Below the pieces are notes generated by a model, which worked only from the letters and a program-made list of their open reading frames with translations, was not told where the DNA came from and ran no database searches. Below are positions 1 to 5,557 of a stretch of DNA of 5,557 nucleotides, piece after piece. Position numbers and translations under genes: made by a program. The DNA is from Bacteroidales bacterium (GTDB lineage Bacteria > Bacteroidota > Bacteroidia > Bacteroidales > VadinHA17): positions 1-5,557 of the forward strand of contig JAITVX010000110.1 of assembly GCA_031285575.1 (NCBI GenBank), read 5' to 3'. Numbering within the stretch: position 1 is the stretch's first letter; every line of letters starts with the position of its first letter.

Positions 1-39
1 CTTCTGGCACCCGGCAGCGGTTGCAGCGGCAGCTTCCAT
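1..39 (-). CDS. possible start of a further downstream gene, cut by the window edge
   Basis: An ATG lies 17 bases after the transporter stop codon and opens a frame of 13 codons to the edge (M-E-A-A-A-A-T-A-A-G-C-Q-K). A short G-rich stretch (CGGG) lies a few bases before the ATG. The close spacing would suit another gene of the same operon. The residues are low in complexity and match no family I recognise. Other frames are also open over so short a stretch, so this may be plain intergenic sequence. Confidence 0.2.
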   Translation of the reverse strand, partial: MEAAAATAAGCQK

Positions 40-56
40 GTTACCCGTTCTATGCT

Positions 57-1334
57 TTAATACAGTATTCCGGCCAAACAGGCAGAAACATACGATGCCA
101 TTGTTCCGCACAGCATGGCTTTAAGCCCAAGCTTCGCCAAATCGGCCTTGCGGCCGGGAACAAGGGCGCCTATGCCGCCAAGCTGAATTGCTATTGAACT
201 GAAATTGGCAAACCCGCATAGGGCAAAACTTGCAATAATAACCGACTTCTGGCTCAATGCCCCGTGCTGCATCATTGGCGCAAGGTCTGAGTAGGCCACA
301 AACTCGTTAATAACCATTTTCGTGCCCAGCAGCCCGCCCACGCTCATCGACTCCGACGCCGGAACTCCCATCACCACGGCAAAAAGGCCGAACAGCGCAC
401 CAACAACGTCTTTCAGTTTGAGGTTATTCACATCAAGGCCAATTGCGTCTAACGACACGCCTGTCCATCCAAGGAAAAGGCCGAAATAGCCCAGCAGCGC
501 ATCAACAAGGGCAATGAGCGCAATAACTCCTATAAGCATGGCAATAACATTGAGCGATATTTTCATTCCGTCGCTGGCGCCATGCGAAATGGCATCCATA
601 ATGTTGGCGTGTTCCTTTTTTACTTCAAGTTTTATTACGCCTTTTGTTTCCGATATTTCTGTTTCGGGGAATACAATCTTCGATATTACCAGCGCTCCCG
701 GAGCTGCCATAAGGCTTGCGGCCAGAAGATATCCGGCCGGAACTCCCATGGATATGTAAACCGCCATCACTCCTCCGGCAATACACGCCATGCTGCCTGT
801 CATCGAAGCAAGCAGCTCCGAGCGTGTCATGCCCGACAGGTAGGGCCTTATCAGAATCTGCGCTTCAACCTGCCCTACAAATGCGCTTGCCACATTCGAC
901 AGCGCTTCGCTGCCGCTTACTCTCATTGCCCAGTGCACAAACCGTGCAATAACGGCTATAATGCGCTGCATTAGCCCAACATGATATGCCATTGCAACAA
1001 GAACGCACACGAAAATGATTGTTGGCAACAGTATGAACAGGAAAACTCCGGTCGATACTATTTGCGGCGGTAGCACTTCCGATATTTTCGTAAGGTCGCC
1101 GAAGACAAATGCTCCGCCTTCCTGCGAAAAGTCGAGCAGCCTGTTTATGGCTTTTCCCAGGAAAGCAAAGATTTTGTGCCCGATGGGAACTTTCAGAATA
1201 AAAACCGCCAGCGCCAGCTGCATCACAAGCCCGGTTATTACCACGCGGTAATTAATTTTTTTCCTGTTGTTCGACCACAAATATGCAATCGCCAGGATAA
1301 TTACTATTCCAACAATACCCGTAAATCTGTTCAT
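57..1334 (-). CDS. CNT-family nucleoside transporter (NupC-like), 425 aa
   Basis: This is an inner-membrane concentrative nucleoside transporter, which imports nucleosides by cation symport (family knowledge). The usual order is visible: an N-terminal helical domain (about residues 1-80, ending in EGGAFVFGD), a gate-like middle (about 95-200) and a C-terminal domain (about 205-425). In the Vibrio CNT structure the base is held by a G-Q-T-E motif in the first hairpin. Here it reads G154-Q155-V156-E157, followed by AQILIRPYL. The ribose-binding elements also match: GVPASES with Glu328, and GFANFSS at 374-380 with Asn377 and Ser380. Length is typical for bacterial CNTs. The ATG at 1334 gives the normal N-terminus, a short helix followed by SNNRKK. 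The leader is A-rich with no Shine-Dalgarno site. It starts 38 bases after the mannosidase stop and probably shares its transcript. Substrate choice cannot be read with certainty; Val156 in place of Thr could alter base contacts. Confidence 0.93.
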   Translation of the reverse strand: MNRFTGIVGIVIILAIAYLWSNNRKKINYRVVITGLVMQLALAVFILKVPIGHKIFAFLGKAINRLLDFSQEGGAFVFGDLTKISEVLPPQIVSTGVFLFILLPTIIFVCVLVAMAYHVGLMQRIIAVIARFVHWAMRVSGSEALSNVASAFVGQVEAQILIRPYLSGMTRSELLASMTGSMACIAGGVMAVYISMGVPAGYLLAASLMAAPGALVISKIVFPETEISETKGVIKLEVKKEHANIMDAISHGASDGMKISLNVIAMLIGVIALIALVDALLGYFGLFLGWTGVSLDAIGLDVNNLKLKDVVGALFGLFAVVMGVPASESMSVGGLLGTKMVINEFVAYSDLAPMMQHGALSQKSVIIASFALCGFANFSSIAIQLGGIGALVPGRKADLAKLGLKAMLCGTMASYVSACLAGILY

Positions 1335-1372
1335 AATATGTTTTTATGATATTAAACAACTGCTGTAAAATG

Positions 1373-3691
1373 TTATTCCGAACTCATTGAATATGGGTAC
1401 GCCCCGGGTTCTGTTCCTCTGAGCGTATCGGGAACGGAGGTCATGCCAAAGGCAAGTCTGCCGCCATTTCTCAGTTCTGAATGGGTTATATAGTTTGTAT
1501 TTACTTTTTTGCCGTTAAGGCTTATTTTCTTTATATACACATTTTCCGGGGAGTTTTCGGGAGCTTCGATAACGAGCTTACGCCGTGGCCCGAAGTCGAT
1601 AACGGCGCGTTTAAACAGCGGTGAGCCGAATACGTACTGGTCGGTTCCCGGCGTTACGGGATAAAACCCGAGGGCTGAGAAAACATACCATGCCGATGTT
1701 TGCCCGTTGTCTTCATCGCCGCAGTAACCGTCGGGCTGGCTGTTATAAAGCCTGTTCATTACGTCTCTTGCGCGATGCTGGGCTTTCCATGGCTGCCCGG
1801 CATGGTTGTAGAGGTATATCATGTGCTGCACGGGCTGGTTGCCATGGGCATAGTTGCCCATGTTTGCTATTGCCATTTCTCTTATTTCATGAATTACCAT
1901 ACCGTAGTACGAACAGTCGAATACGGGTGGGACGCTGAAAACCGAGTCGAGTTTTGCACTAAAGCTGTCGTTGCCTCCCATAAGGTTTTTCAGTCCGTTT
2001 ATATCCTGGAAAACGCTCCATGTATAGTGCCAGCTGTTTCCTTCGGTAAATGCATCGCCCCATTTATAGGGATTGAAGGGATGCTGAAAGGTGCCGTCGG
2101 TGTTGCGTCCCCGCATGAGTTTACGTTGGGGGTCGAAAACATTGCTGTAATTCAGGGCTCTTTTGGCATACATATCAATTTCTTCGCGGGGTTTCCCAAG
2201 GGCTTTGGCAAGTTGCCATATACAGAAATCGGCATAGGCATATTCGAGTGTGCGTGCTGCGTTTTCGTTTATTCCTGCGTCGCAGGGCACGTATCCGAGG
2301 TTGTTGTAATATTCTGCGCCAAGCCTTCCGACCGATGGCTCGGGGCCATGCCCGGTGGTGTTCTTGATAATTGCCCTGTATAGAGTTTCGATGTCGTATC
2401 CTTCGATGCCTTTCAGGTATGAGTCGGCTATTATTGAGGCCGAATTTGAGCCTATCATGCAGTTGCGGTGCCCCGGGCTTGCCCACTCGGGAAGCCACCC
2501 GCTTTCGTTGTAAGTGTTTACAAGCCCCTGCATAATTTTACTGTTAACTTCCGGGTAAACCAGTGTGAGAAGCGGGAACAGCGACCTGAAGGTGTCCCAG
2601 AAGCCGTTGTCGGTGTACATGTAGCCGGGAAGTATTTTGCCATTGTACGGGCTATAGTGCACCGCTTCGTTTTCCTTATTGTATTCGTGCAGTTGCCTCG
2701 GGAACAGAAGCGCCCGGTAAAGGCACGAATAGAAGGTTCGCAGCTGGTCGTCGGAGCCTCCTTCAACCTTTATTTTTTTCAGTTCCCTGTTCCATGCTTC
2801 TTTCGCTTCTTGCTTAAGGGTTTCAAAGTTTTTACTGCCGGTTTCGACGGAAAGGTTAAGCTGCGCCTGTTCGTGGCTGATGAATGACGACGCTACCTTA
2901 ACGCATACTGTATCGGACTGCTTTGTTGTGAAGCCTAAAATGGCACCAGAGTGTTCTCCTTCGGTTTCAGGTATGTTGTACAGTATGGTGTCGGATTGCC
3001 ATGTATGAGTGCAGGAAAAATCTCTGTCGAATACGGCTACAAAATAGTTGTGGAAGTTTTCAGGCGTACCGCCGCTGTTATTGCGGCAGTATCCTATCAC
3101 TTTTCTTTCGGCAGGAATTATTTTTACCATTGAGCCTTTAAAAAAGCCATCGATGAGCACAAACGATGAGTCGTTGCCGGGAAACGTGAAACGGAACATT
3201 GCGGCTCTTTCTGTGGGGGTTACTTCGGCCGTAATGTCATAGTCAGAGAGGTAAACGCTGTAGTAGTATGGTTTTGCAGTTTCGGCTTTATGCGAAAACC
3301 ATGATGCTCTTTCCGTTTCATCGACTTTTATGTTTCCTGTTATCGGCATCAGCGAAAAGGCGGCATAGTCGTTTATCCACGGGCTTGGCTGGTGTGTCTG
3401 TTTTATTCCCATAATCTTGTAGTCGTCGTATGTATAGCCCCATCCGTCGCCCATTTTCCGTGTTTGCGGCGTCCAGAAGTTCATTCCCCACGGCAGTGCT
3501 ATGGCCGGGTATGTGTTACCGTTTGAGAGTATAAACTCCGAATCGGTTCCCATTAGCGGATTGACAAGTTCTGCCGGGTCGAAACCGGTGTCTTTACCGG
3601 TTTCGACCCGGCATCCGGTAAAAAACATCTGGGTTAATGCCATTGCAATAATTGCGACAAGCAGCGGTTTAATTGGTTTGCGGTGTTTCAT
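1373..3691 (-). CDS. GH92 alpha-mannosidase, predicted lipoprotein, 772 aa
   Basis: This is an exo-acting, calcium-dependent, inverting alpha-mannosidase of family GH92 (family knowledge). I chose the ATG at 3691 because it begins a lipoprotein signal: basic MKHRKPIK, a hydrophobic core, then FFTGC with Cys27 as the lipidation site. An in-frame ATG at 3787 would add 32 non-signal-like residues inside the preceding gene. Residues about 40-280 form the N-terminal beta-sandwich (VNPLMGTD, LPWGMNFWTPQ, KQTHQPSPW). Residues about 290-740 form the (alpha/alpha)6 catalytic domain, with DNGFWDTFRSLFPL, GWLPEWASPG, TLEYAYAD and TEGNSWHYTW. Glu550 in TEGNSW fits the general acid. Asp659 and Asp661 in GDEDNGQTSAWY fit the base pair of acids. 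The usual HGNEPSHH reads HGNQPVQH at 616-623, so linkage preference may not be the common alpha-1,2. No clear acidic export signal follows Cys27, so the enzyme may face the periplasm. No SusC/SusD partner is in view. A perfect hairpin lies in codons 27-40. Confidence 0.93.
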   Translation of the reverse strand: MKHRKPIKPLLVAIIAMALTQMFFTGCRVETGKDTGFDPAELVNPLMGTDSEFILSNGNTYPAIALPWGMNFWTPQTRKMGDGWGYTYDDYKIMGIKQTHQPSPWINDYAAFSLMPITGNIKVDETERASWFSHKAETAKPYYYSVYLSDYDITAEVTPTERAAMFRFTFPGNDSSFVLIDGFFKGSMVKIIPAERKVIGYCRNNSGGTPENFHNYFVAVFDRDFSCTHTWQSDTILYNIPETEGEHSGAILGFTTKQSDTVCVKVASSFISHEQAQLNLSVETGSKNFETLKQEAKEAWNRELKKIKVEGGSDDQLRTFYSCLYRALLFPRQLHEYNKENEAVHYSPYNGKILPGYMYTDNGFWDTFRSLFPLLTLVYPEVNSKIMQGLVNTYNESGWLPEWASPGHRNCMIGSNSASIIADSYLKGIEGYDIETLYRAIIKNTTGHGPEPSVGRLGAEYYNNLGYVPCDAGINENAARTLEYAYADFCIWQLAKALGKPREEIDMYAKRALNYSNVFDPQRKLMRGRNTDGTFQHPFNPYKWGDAFTEGNSWHYTWSVFQDINGLKNLMGGNDSFSAKLDSVFSVPPVFDCSYYGMVIHEIREMAIANMGNYAHGNQPVQHMIYLYNHAGQPWKAQHRARDVMNRLYNSQPDGYCGDEDNGQTSAWYVFSALGFYPVTPGTDQYVFGSPLFKRAVIDFGPRRKLVIEAPENSPENVYIKKISLNGKKVNTNYITHSELRNGGRLAFGMTSVPDTLRGTEPGAYPYSMSSE
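3572..3613 (-). repeat. perfect 18-bp inverted repeat, 6-base loop, inside the GH92 gene
   Basis: On the coding strand TGCCGGGTCGAAACCGGT is followed by the loop AAAGAC and then by its exact reverse complement. The 42 bases are codons Cys27 to Ala40 exactly. The palindrome is in register with the reading frame, so codon pairs are mutual reverse complements (TGC/GCA, CGG/CCG, GTC/GAC, GAA/TTC, ACC/GGT, GGT/ACC). It starts at the lipidated cysteine. No T-run follows, so it is not a standard terminator. The mRNA would form a very stable hairpin about 80 bases past the start codon. Its function is unknown. Confidence 0.9.
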
Positions 3692-3702
3692 GTTGCGTAT
3701 TT

Positions 3703-4725
3703 TTATAACAGTCCTGACTTTACTATTCTGCCGTACACCGTTTCCGGGGTGAGTGTTTCCATGCATGCAAAATCGCCTCTGAGGCATGTTCCTTTACCAT
3801 ATACTGTGCAGGGGCGGCATGGAAGCTTTTCCACAGGAATCATTATGGAATAGCTTTCGGGCTGGCGCCATGCTCCAAAGCCTGCCAGGGGGTCGGTTGC
3901 TCCCCATATCGATACTGTTTTTGTTGAAACAAGGGCGGCCATGTGCATGTTCGACGAGTCCATTGCTATCATGAAATCGAGTTTGCTTATTGCTGCAAGT
4001 TCAACATCGAGGGGGTATTTTCCTGCAAAACAGTATGCTTTTCCGGCTTTCAGCGCCATGGCTTCGAGTTGCGTTTTGTCTTCGCGGCCGCCAAAAAACC
4101 AGAACTTTGCATTATGGTTTTCTGAAATGAGTTTCAGCAGTTTTTCCATGTGCCCTTCTGGCCACATTTTGAGGGGGTGTTTTGCAAGTGGGGCAACGCC
4201 AATGTTTATTGCCTTTTCGTTTCCGAAAAGTGCTGTCAGTTTCTCAAGGGCATTTTCTGGGGGGTGTATCCACGGGCCGTTGGTAACGGAGGTGGCGTAT
4301 CCGGCTTTATTAATGGTTTCCACGTATCTTTCAACCGTGTGTTTCAATGGTTTTTTTTCATGTCCCTTTATCAGTTGCCGCTTTTCGCGCCGGCCTTTGT
4401 CGATAACCGTAACGGTTGCACCTGTAAATCTCAAAAGCAATCCGATAATTCTCGACCTTATAACGTTGTGCAGGTCTATTACGCGGTCGAATTTCCCTGT
4501 TTTGCGCAGGTCGTTAAATAGTCTTAATATGCCTGCAAATCCTTTGTGCCGTCCATTGAAATCGGTGAGGAACAGTGTCAGCATTCCTGTTTCGGTAAAG
4601 AACGGACTGAATGCTGGACGTGTAAGTACTACGATTTCGACATCGGGGTCTGTTATTCCCGAAATTGCGGGAAGTATAAGGGCTACGTCGCCCATTGCCG
4701 AAAACCGTATGACAAGGATACGCAT
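3703..4725 (-). CDS. family 9 glycosyltransferase, LPS heptosyltransferase-like, 340 aa
   Basis: This belongs to the GT-B fold family that transfers heptose (or a related sugar) from a nucleotide donor to lipopolysaccharide core at the inner face of the cytoplasmic membrane (family knowledge). The ATG at 4725 gives the canonical N-terminus MRILVIRFSAMGDV. An ATG at 4776 would add 17 residues overlapping the upstream gene, so I reject it. The start lies one base after the preceding stop codon, which suggests translational coupling. The C-terminal donor-binding half shows APLAKH at 178-183 and DSSNMHMAA at 256-264, the equivalent of the family's D-S/T-G-xx-H-xAA motif, then SIWGATDP. Near the end is a four-cysteine cluster (Cys303, 306, 314, 321: CRPC, then TCLRGDFACM). 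I recall similar clusters in Bacteroidota homologues. The true sugar and acceptor cannot be read from sequence. The mannosidase gene follows after 11 bases. Confidence 0.88.
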   Translation of the reverse strand: MRILVIRFSAMGDVALILPAISGITDPDVEIVVLTRPAFSPFFTETGMLTLFLTDFNGRHKGFAGILRLFNDLRKTGKFDRVIDLHNVIRSRIIGLLLRFTGATVTVIDKGRREKRQLIKGHEKKPLKHTVERYVETINKAGYATSVTNGPWIHPPENALEKLTALFGNEKAINIGVAPLAKHPLKMWPEGHMEKLLKLISENHNAKFWFFGGREDKTQLEAMALKAGKAYCFAGKYPLDVELAAISKLDFMIAMDSSNMHMAALVSTKTVSIWGATDPLAGFGAWRQPESYSIMIPVEKLPCRPCTVYGKGTCLRGDFACMETLTPETVYGRIVKSGLL

Positions 4726-4726
4726 T

Positions 4727-5098
4727 CTAATATTTTTCGTACGATTTTTCTTCAATAAGCCCGGAAGATGTTTCAAGGTTTATCTTCCTTTTTATTTCCG
4801 ACCTTGTGTCGTTTTTAAAGTAAACGGAGCGTGCGGTCTGTATAAAGTCTTCGCCAAAATTTTTTGCCCGTTCGAGGTCGCGTATGCGGTCTTCAATGTC
4901 CCACAGTTCGCAGTTTATGCCATAGAGTGCCCTGTAGAGCGGATGGCTGTCATCAATTATCAGAGCCGAAGCTTCTGCAAGGTCTTCGTATTCTTTCTGC
5001 AGGTTGGCTCGCTTTGAGGCGTCTTTTATACGCTCAAGCTTTATCTGGATTATCGTTTTCTTGTCGATAATTTCTCCGTTTGAAACCTCTATCTTCAT
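4727..5098 (-). CDS. DUF6165-type small protein, 123 aa
   Basis: A small, charged, soluble protein with no signal peptide or membrane segment. It begins MKIEVSNGEIIDK and continues with a largely helical pattern (IKLERIKDASKRANLQKEYEDL, given here only as a guide to residues 19-40). A middle motif LYGINCELWDIEDRIRDLE follows, then ARSVYFKNDTRSEIKRKIN and the ending EEKSYEKY. I recognise this pattern from proteins labelled DUF6165, which tend to sit beside glycosyltransferases; that is from memory and unchecked. Its role is unknown. Being first in the operon and one base from the glycosyltransferase start suggests it works with that enzyme or in the same glycan pathway. The ATG at 5098 is preceded by an A-run (GTAAAAAAAACGTAAGCT), the Bacteroidota type of leader, with no Shine-Dalgarno site. 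Confidence 0.75.
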   Translation of the reverse strand: MKIEVSNGEIIDKKTIIQIKLERIKDASKRANLQKEYEDLAEASALIIDDSHPLYRALYGINCELWDIEDRIRDLERAKNFGEDFIQTARSVYFKNDTRSEIKRKINLETSSGLIEEKSYEKY

Positions 5099-5120
5099 AG
5101 CTTACGTTTTTTTTACTGCA

Positions 5121-5128
5121 TAAAGGTA
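5121..5128 (-). promoter_or_regulatory. candidate Bacteroidota -7 box (TACCTTTA) for the operon
   Basis: Read on the minus strand, TACCTTTA matches the Bacteroidota -7 consensus TAnnTTTG at all but the last fixed base, and is followed by TGCA. It lies 22 bases before the start codon of the first gene, so the leader would be short and A-rich. The -33 element is poor: the nearest TTTG is only 11 bases upstream, and at the normal spacing I see only an A/T-rich TTTTAAAC. A small palindrome, TTGAAA-T-TTTCAA (5130-5142), lies just upstream and could be an operator or chance. Confidence 0.4.
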
Positions 5129-5181
5129 ATTGAAATTTTCAAAGAAGCTGTTTAAAATTTATTTTTTAACAGAGATTTTCA

Positions 5182-5282
5182 GCAAACCGACTGTAAACTG
5201 TATGGTTTATCAGACTTATTTAGCGCGTCGTCTCACGGACGCACAATGGTTACAAGAAGTCTGGTGGGAGTTTACGGTTTGC
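5182..5282. repeat. interrupted inverted repeat of about 100 bases, possible structured RNA or small mobile repeat
   Basis: The arms pair in three nested blocks: 5182-5189 with 5275-5282 (GCAAACCG/CGGTTTGC), 5194-5199 with 5269-5274 (TAAACT/AGTTTA), and 5209-5217 with 5257-5265 (ATCAGACTT/AAGTCTGGT). A small inner stem pairs 5225-5229 with 5238-5242 (GCGTC/GACGC). A four-base bulge (5190-5193) and an uneven internal loop (nine against three bases) separate the blocks. The one non-Watson-Crick pair (5210 with 5264) is U-G if the plus strand is transcribed but A-C if the minus strand is. The element sits in an otherwise AT-rich gap between the insertion sequence and the operon. I do not recognise the family. 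Confidence 0.6.
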
Positions 5283-5343
5283 AAAGTATTGTTTTTTAAT
5301 TAATTAAATATCGGCATTTTATATTTATTTTTCACAAATATTC

Positions 5344-5353
5344 TGCAAATATA
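5344..5353 (-). promoter_or_regulatory. candidate Bacteroidota -7 box (TATATTTGCA)
   Basis: On the minus strand TATATTTGCA is a full match to TAnnTTTG with the common trailing CA. Transcription from it would begin around 5338 and run through the interrupted inverted repeat into the operon, giving a long structured leader of about 240 bases. The -33 element is weak (TTTC, 23 bases upstream, somewhat too far). In AT-rich DNA such a box can arise by chance. Confidence 0.35.
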
Positions 5354-5442
5354 AAGTATGTATTTCAGATATTTGGGAAACCAATCGGCACCCAAAAATA
5401 CAAGAAATAAACGAGCGGTAAATTTATTACTGTAGATACTAA

Positions 5443-5557
5443 GGCCTGTTAACGCTATTTGATTGCATCCATAATTAACGCTATCAGCAGGAATGCCCAA
5501 AACATTCTGTCGAGTTTTTCGTAACGTGTAAATACTCTCCGAAAACGTTTTATCCGC
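5443..5557 (-). mobile_element. 3' end of an IS5-like insertion sequence, cut by the window edge
   Basis: The boundary is placed at GGCCTGTTAACGC, 12 bases beyond the transposase stop, as expected for a terminal inverted repeat close to the gene end. It is flanked outside by CTAA (5439-5442). This fits the short C-T-A-A or T-N-A targets duplicated by IS5-family elements (family knowledge). The matching end and the second target copy lie outside the window, so the exact boundary is inferred. Confidence 0.6.
5455..5557 (-). CDS. IS5-like transposase, C-terminal 33 residues only
   Basis: The frame enters from the right edge as RIKRFRRVFTRYEKL, continues DRMFWAFLLIALIMDAIK and stops at TAG (5455-5457). 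A basic R-F-R-R-V-F-x-R-Y-E-K-L-D-x-M-F stretch followed by a hydrophobic A-F-x-x-x-A-L-I ending is the usual C-terminus of IS5-family DDE transposases. The catalytic residues are outside the window, so I cannot say whether the gene is intact. It reads toward the operon, and transcription running past its end could reach the downstream genes. Confidence 0.8.
   Translation of the reverse strand, partial: RIKRFRRVFTRYEKLDRMFWAFLLIALIMDAIK

Larger units (their letters stand above)
5099..5442. other. AT-rich intergenic region upstream of the operon
   Basis: This 344-base stretch has no credible gene. It contains the operon's probable promoter zone near the first gene, the interrupted inverted repeat in the middle, and a second promoter-like box further right. 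The remaining bases (about 5283-5343 and 5354-5438) are AT-rich, and I see nothing else in them. A 66-codon frame at 5300-5500 crosses the insertion-sequence boundary out of frame with the transposase and looks spurious. Confidence 0.7.

Noticed and set aside
1700..2383. Plus-strand open frame of 227 codons
   Set aside because: It is antisense to the conserved GH92 catalytic domain, and its translation resembles no family I know.
3572..3613. Intrinsic terminator inside the GH92 gene
   Set aside because: The stem is strong, but the downstream bases on the coding strand (GAACTTGTCAATCC) are not a T-run, and the reading frame is intact through it.
3692..3787. Upstream start for GH92, giving 804 residues
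   Set aside because: The added 32 residues overlap the end of the glycosyltransferase gene and would bury the lipoprotein signal, which begins naturally at the ATG at 3691.
3941..5017. Long plus-strand open frame of 358 codons
   Set aside because: It runs antisense across the glycosyltransferase and the DUF6165-type gene, both of which show clear family motifs. The translation has no recognisable domain and is rich in Ser, Phe and Arg as expected of a shadow frame.
5182..5282. Integron attC site
   Set aside because: The bulged stem suggests one, but the arm ends (GCAAACCG and CGGTTTGC) do not fit the RYYYAAC and GTTRRRY core sites, and no integrase or cassette array is present.
5182..5282. 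tRNA or tRNA-like gene
   Set aside because: There is no recognisable T-loop sequence, no cloverleaf with a seven-base acceptor stem, and the stem order is nested rather than four-armed.
5300..5500. Minus-strand open frame of 66 codons
   Set aside because: It begins inside the transposase in another frame and crosses the insertion-sequence boundary into AT-rich intergenic DNA, with no recognisable motif.

Overview
The window looks like chromosome from a member of the Bacteroidota, most likely the Bacteroidales or a close relative. Four things point there. The four intact genes have A-rich leaders instead of Shine-Dalgarno sites. Candidate promoters resemble the Bacteroidota -7 box (TAnnTTTG). 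One gene encodes a GH92 mannosidase lipoprotein. A DUF6165-type small protein sits next to a family 9 glycosyltransferase. No ribosomal or other marker gene is present, so the assignment rests on family resemblance.

Every gene reads on the minus strand, right to left. At the right edge (5443-5557) is the 3' end of an IS5-like insertion sequence, with the last 33 residues of its transposase. Next comes an AT-rich, gene-less stretch (5099-5442). It holds two candidate promoters and a roughly 100-base interrupted inverted repeat. After it come four tightly spaced genes that look like one operon: a DUF6165-type protein (4727-5098), a family 9 (heptosyltransferase-like) glycosyltransferase (3703-4725), a GH92 alpha-mannosidase lipoprotein (1373-3691) and a CNT-family nucleoside transporter (57-1334). 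The gaps are 1, 11 and 38 bases. A possible further gene may begin just before the left edge.

The first two genes fit cell-surface glycan (LPS core-type) assembly. GH92 is a glycan-trimming enzyme of the envelope, and CNT imports nucleosides through the inner membrane. The set mixes glycan synthesis, glycan degradation and nucleoside salvage, with no SusC/SusD pair in view, so a shared pathway is not obvious.

The two most striking non-coding signals are a perfect 18-bp inverted repeat inside the GH92 gene, covering codons Cys27 to Ala40 exactly in register from the lipidated cysteine, and the interrupted inverted repeat upstream of the operon. I saw no clear sign of a wholly new multi-gene system.
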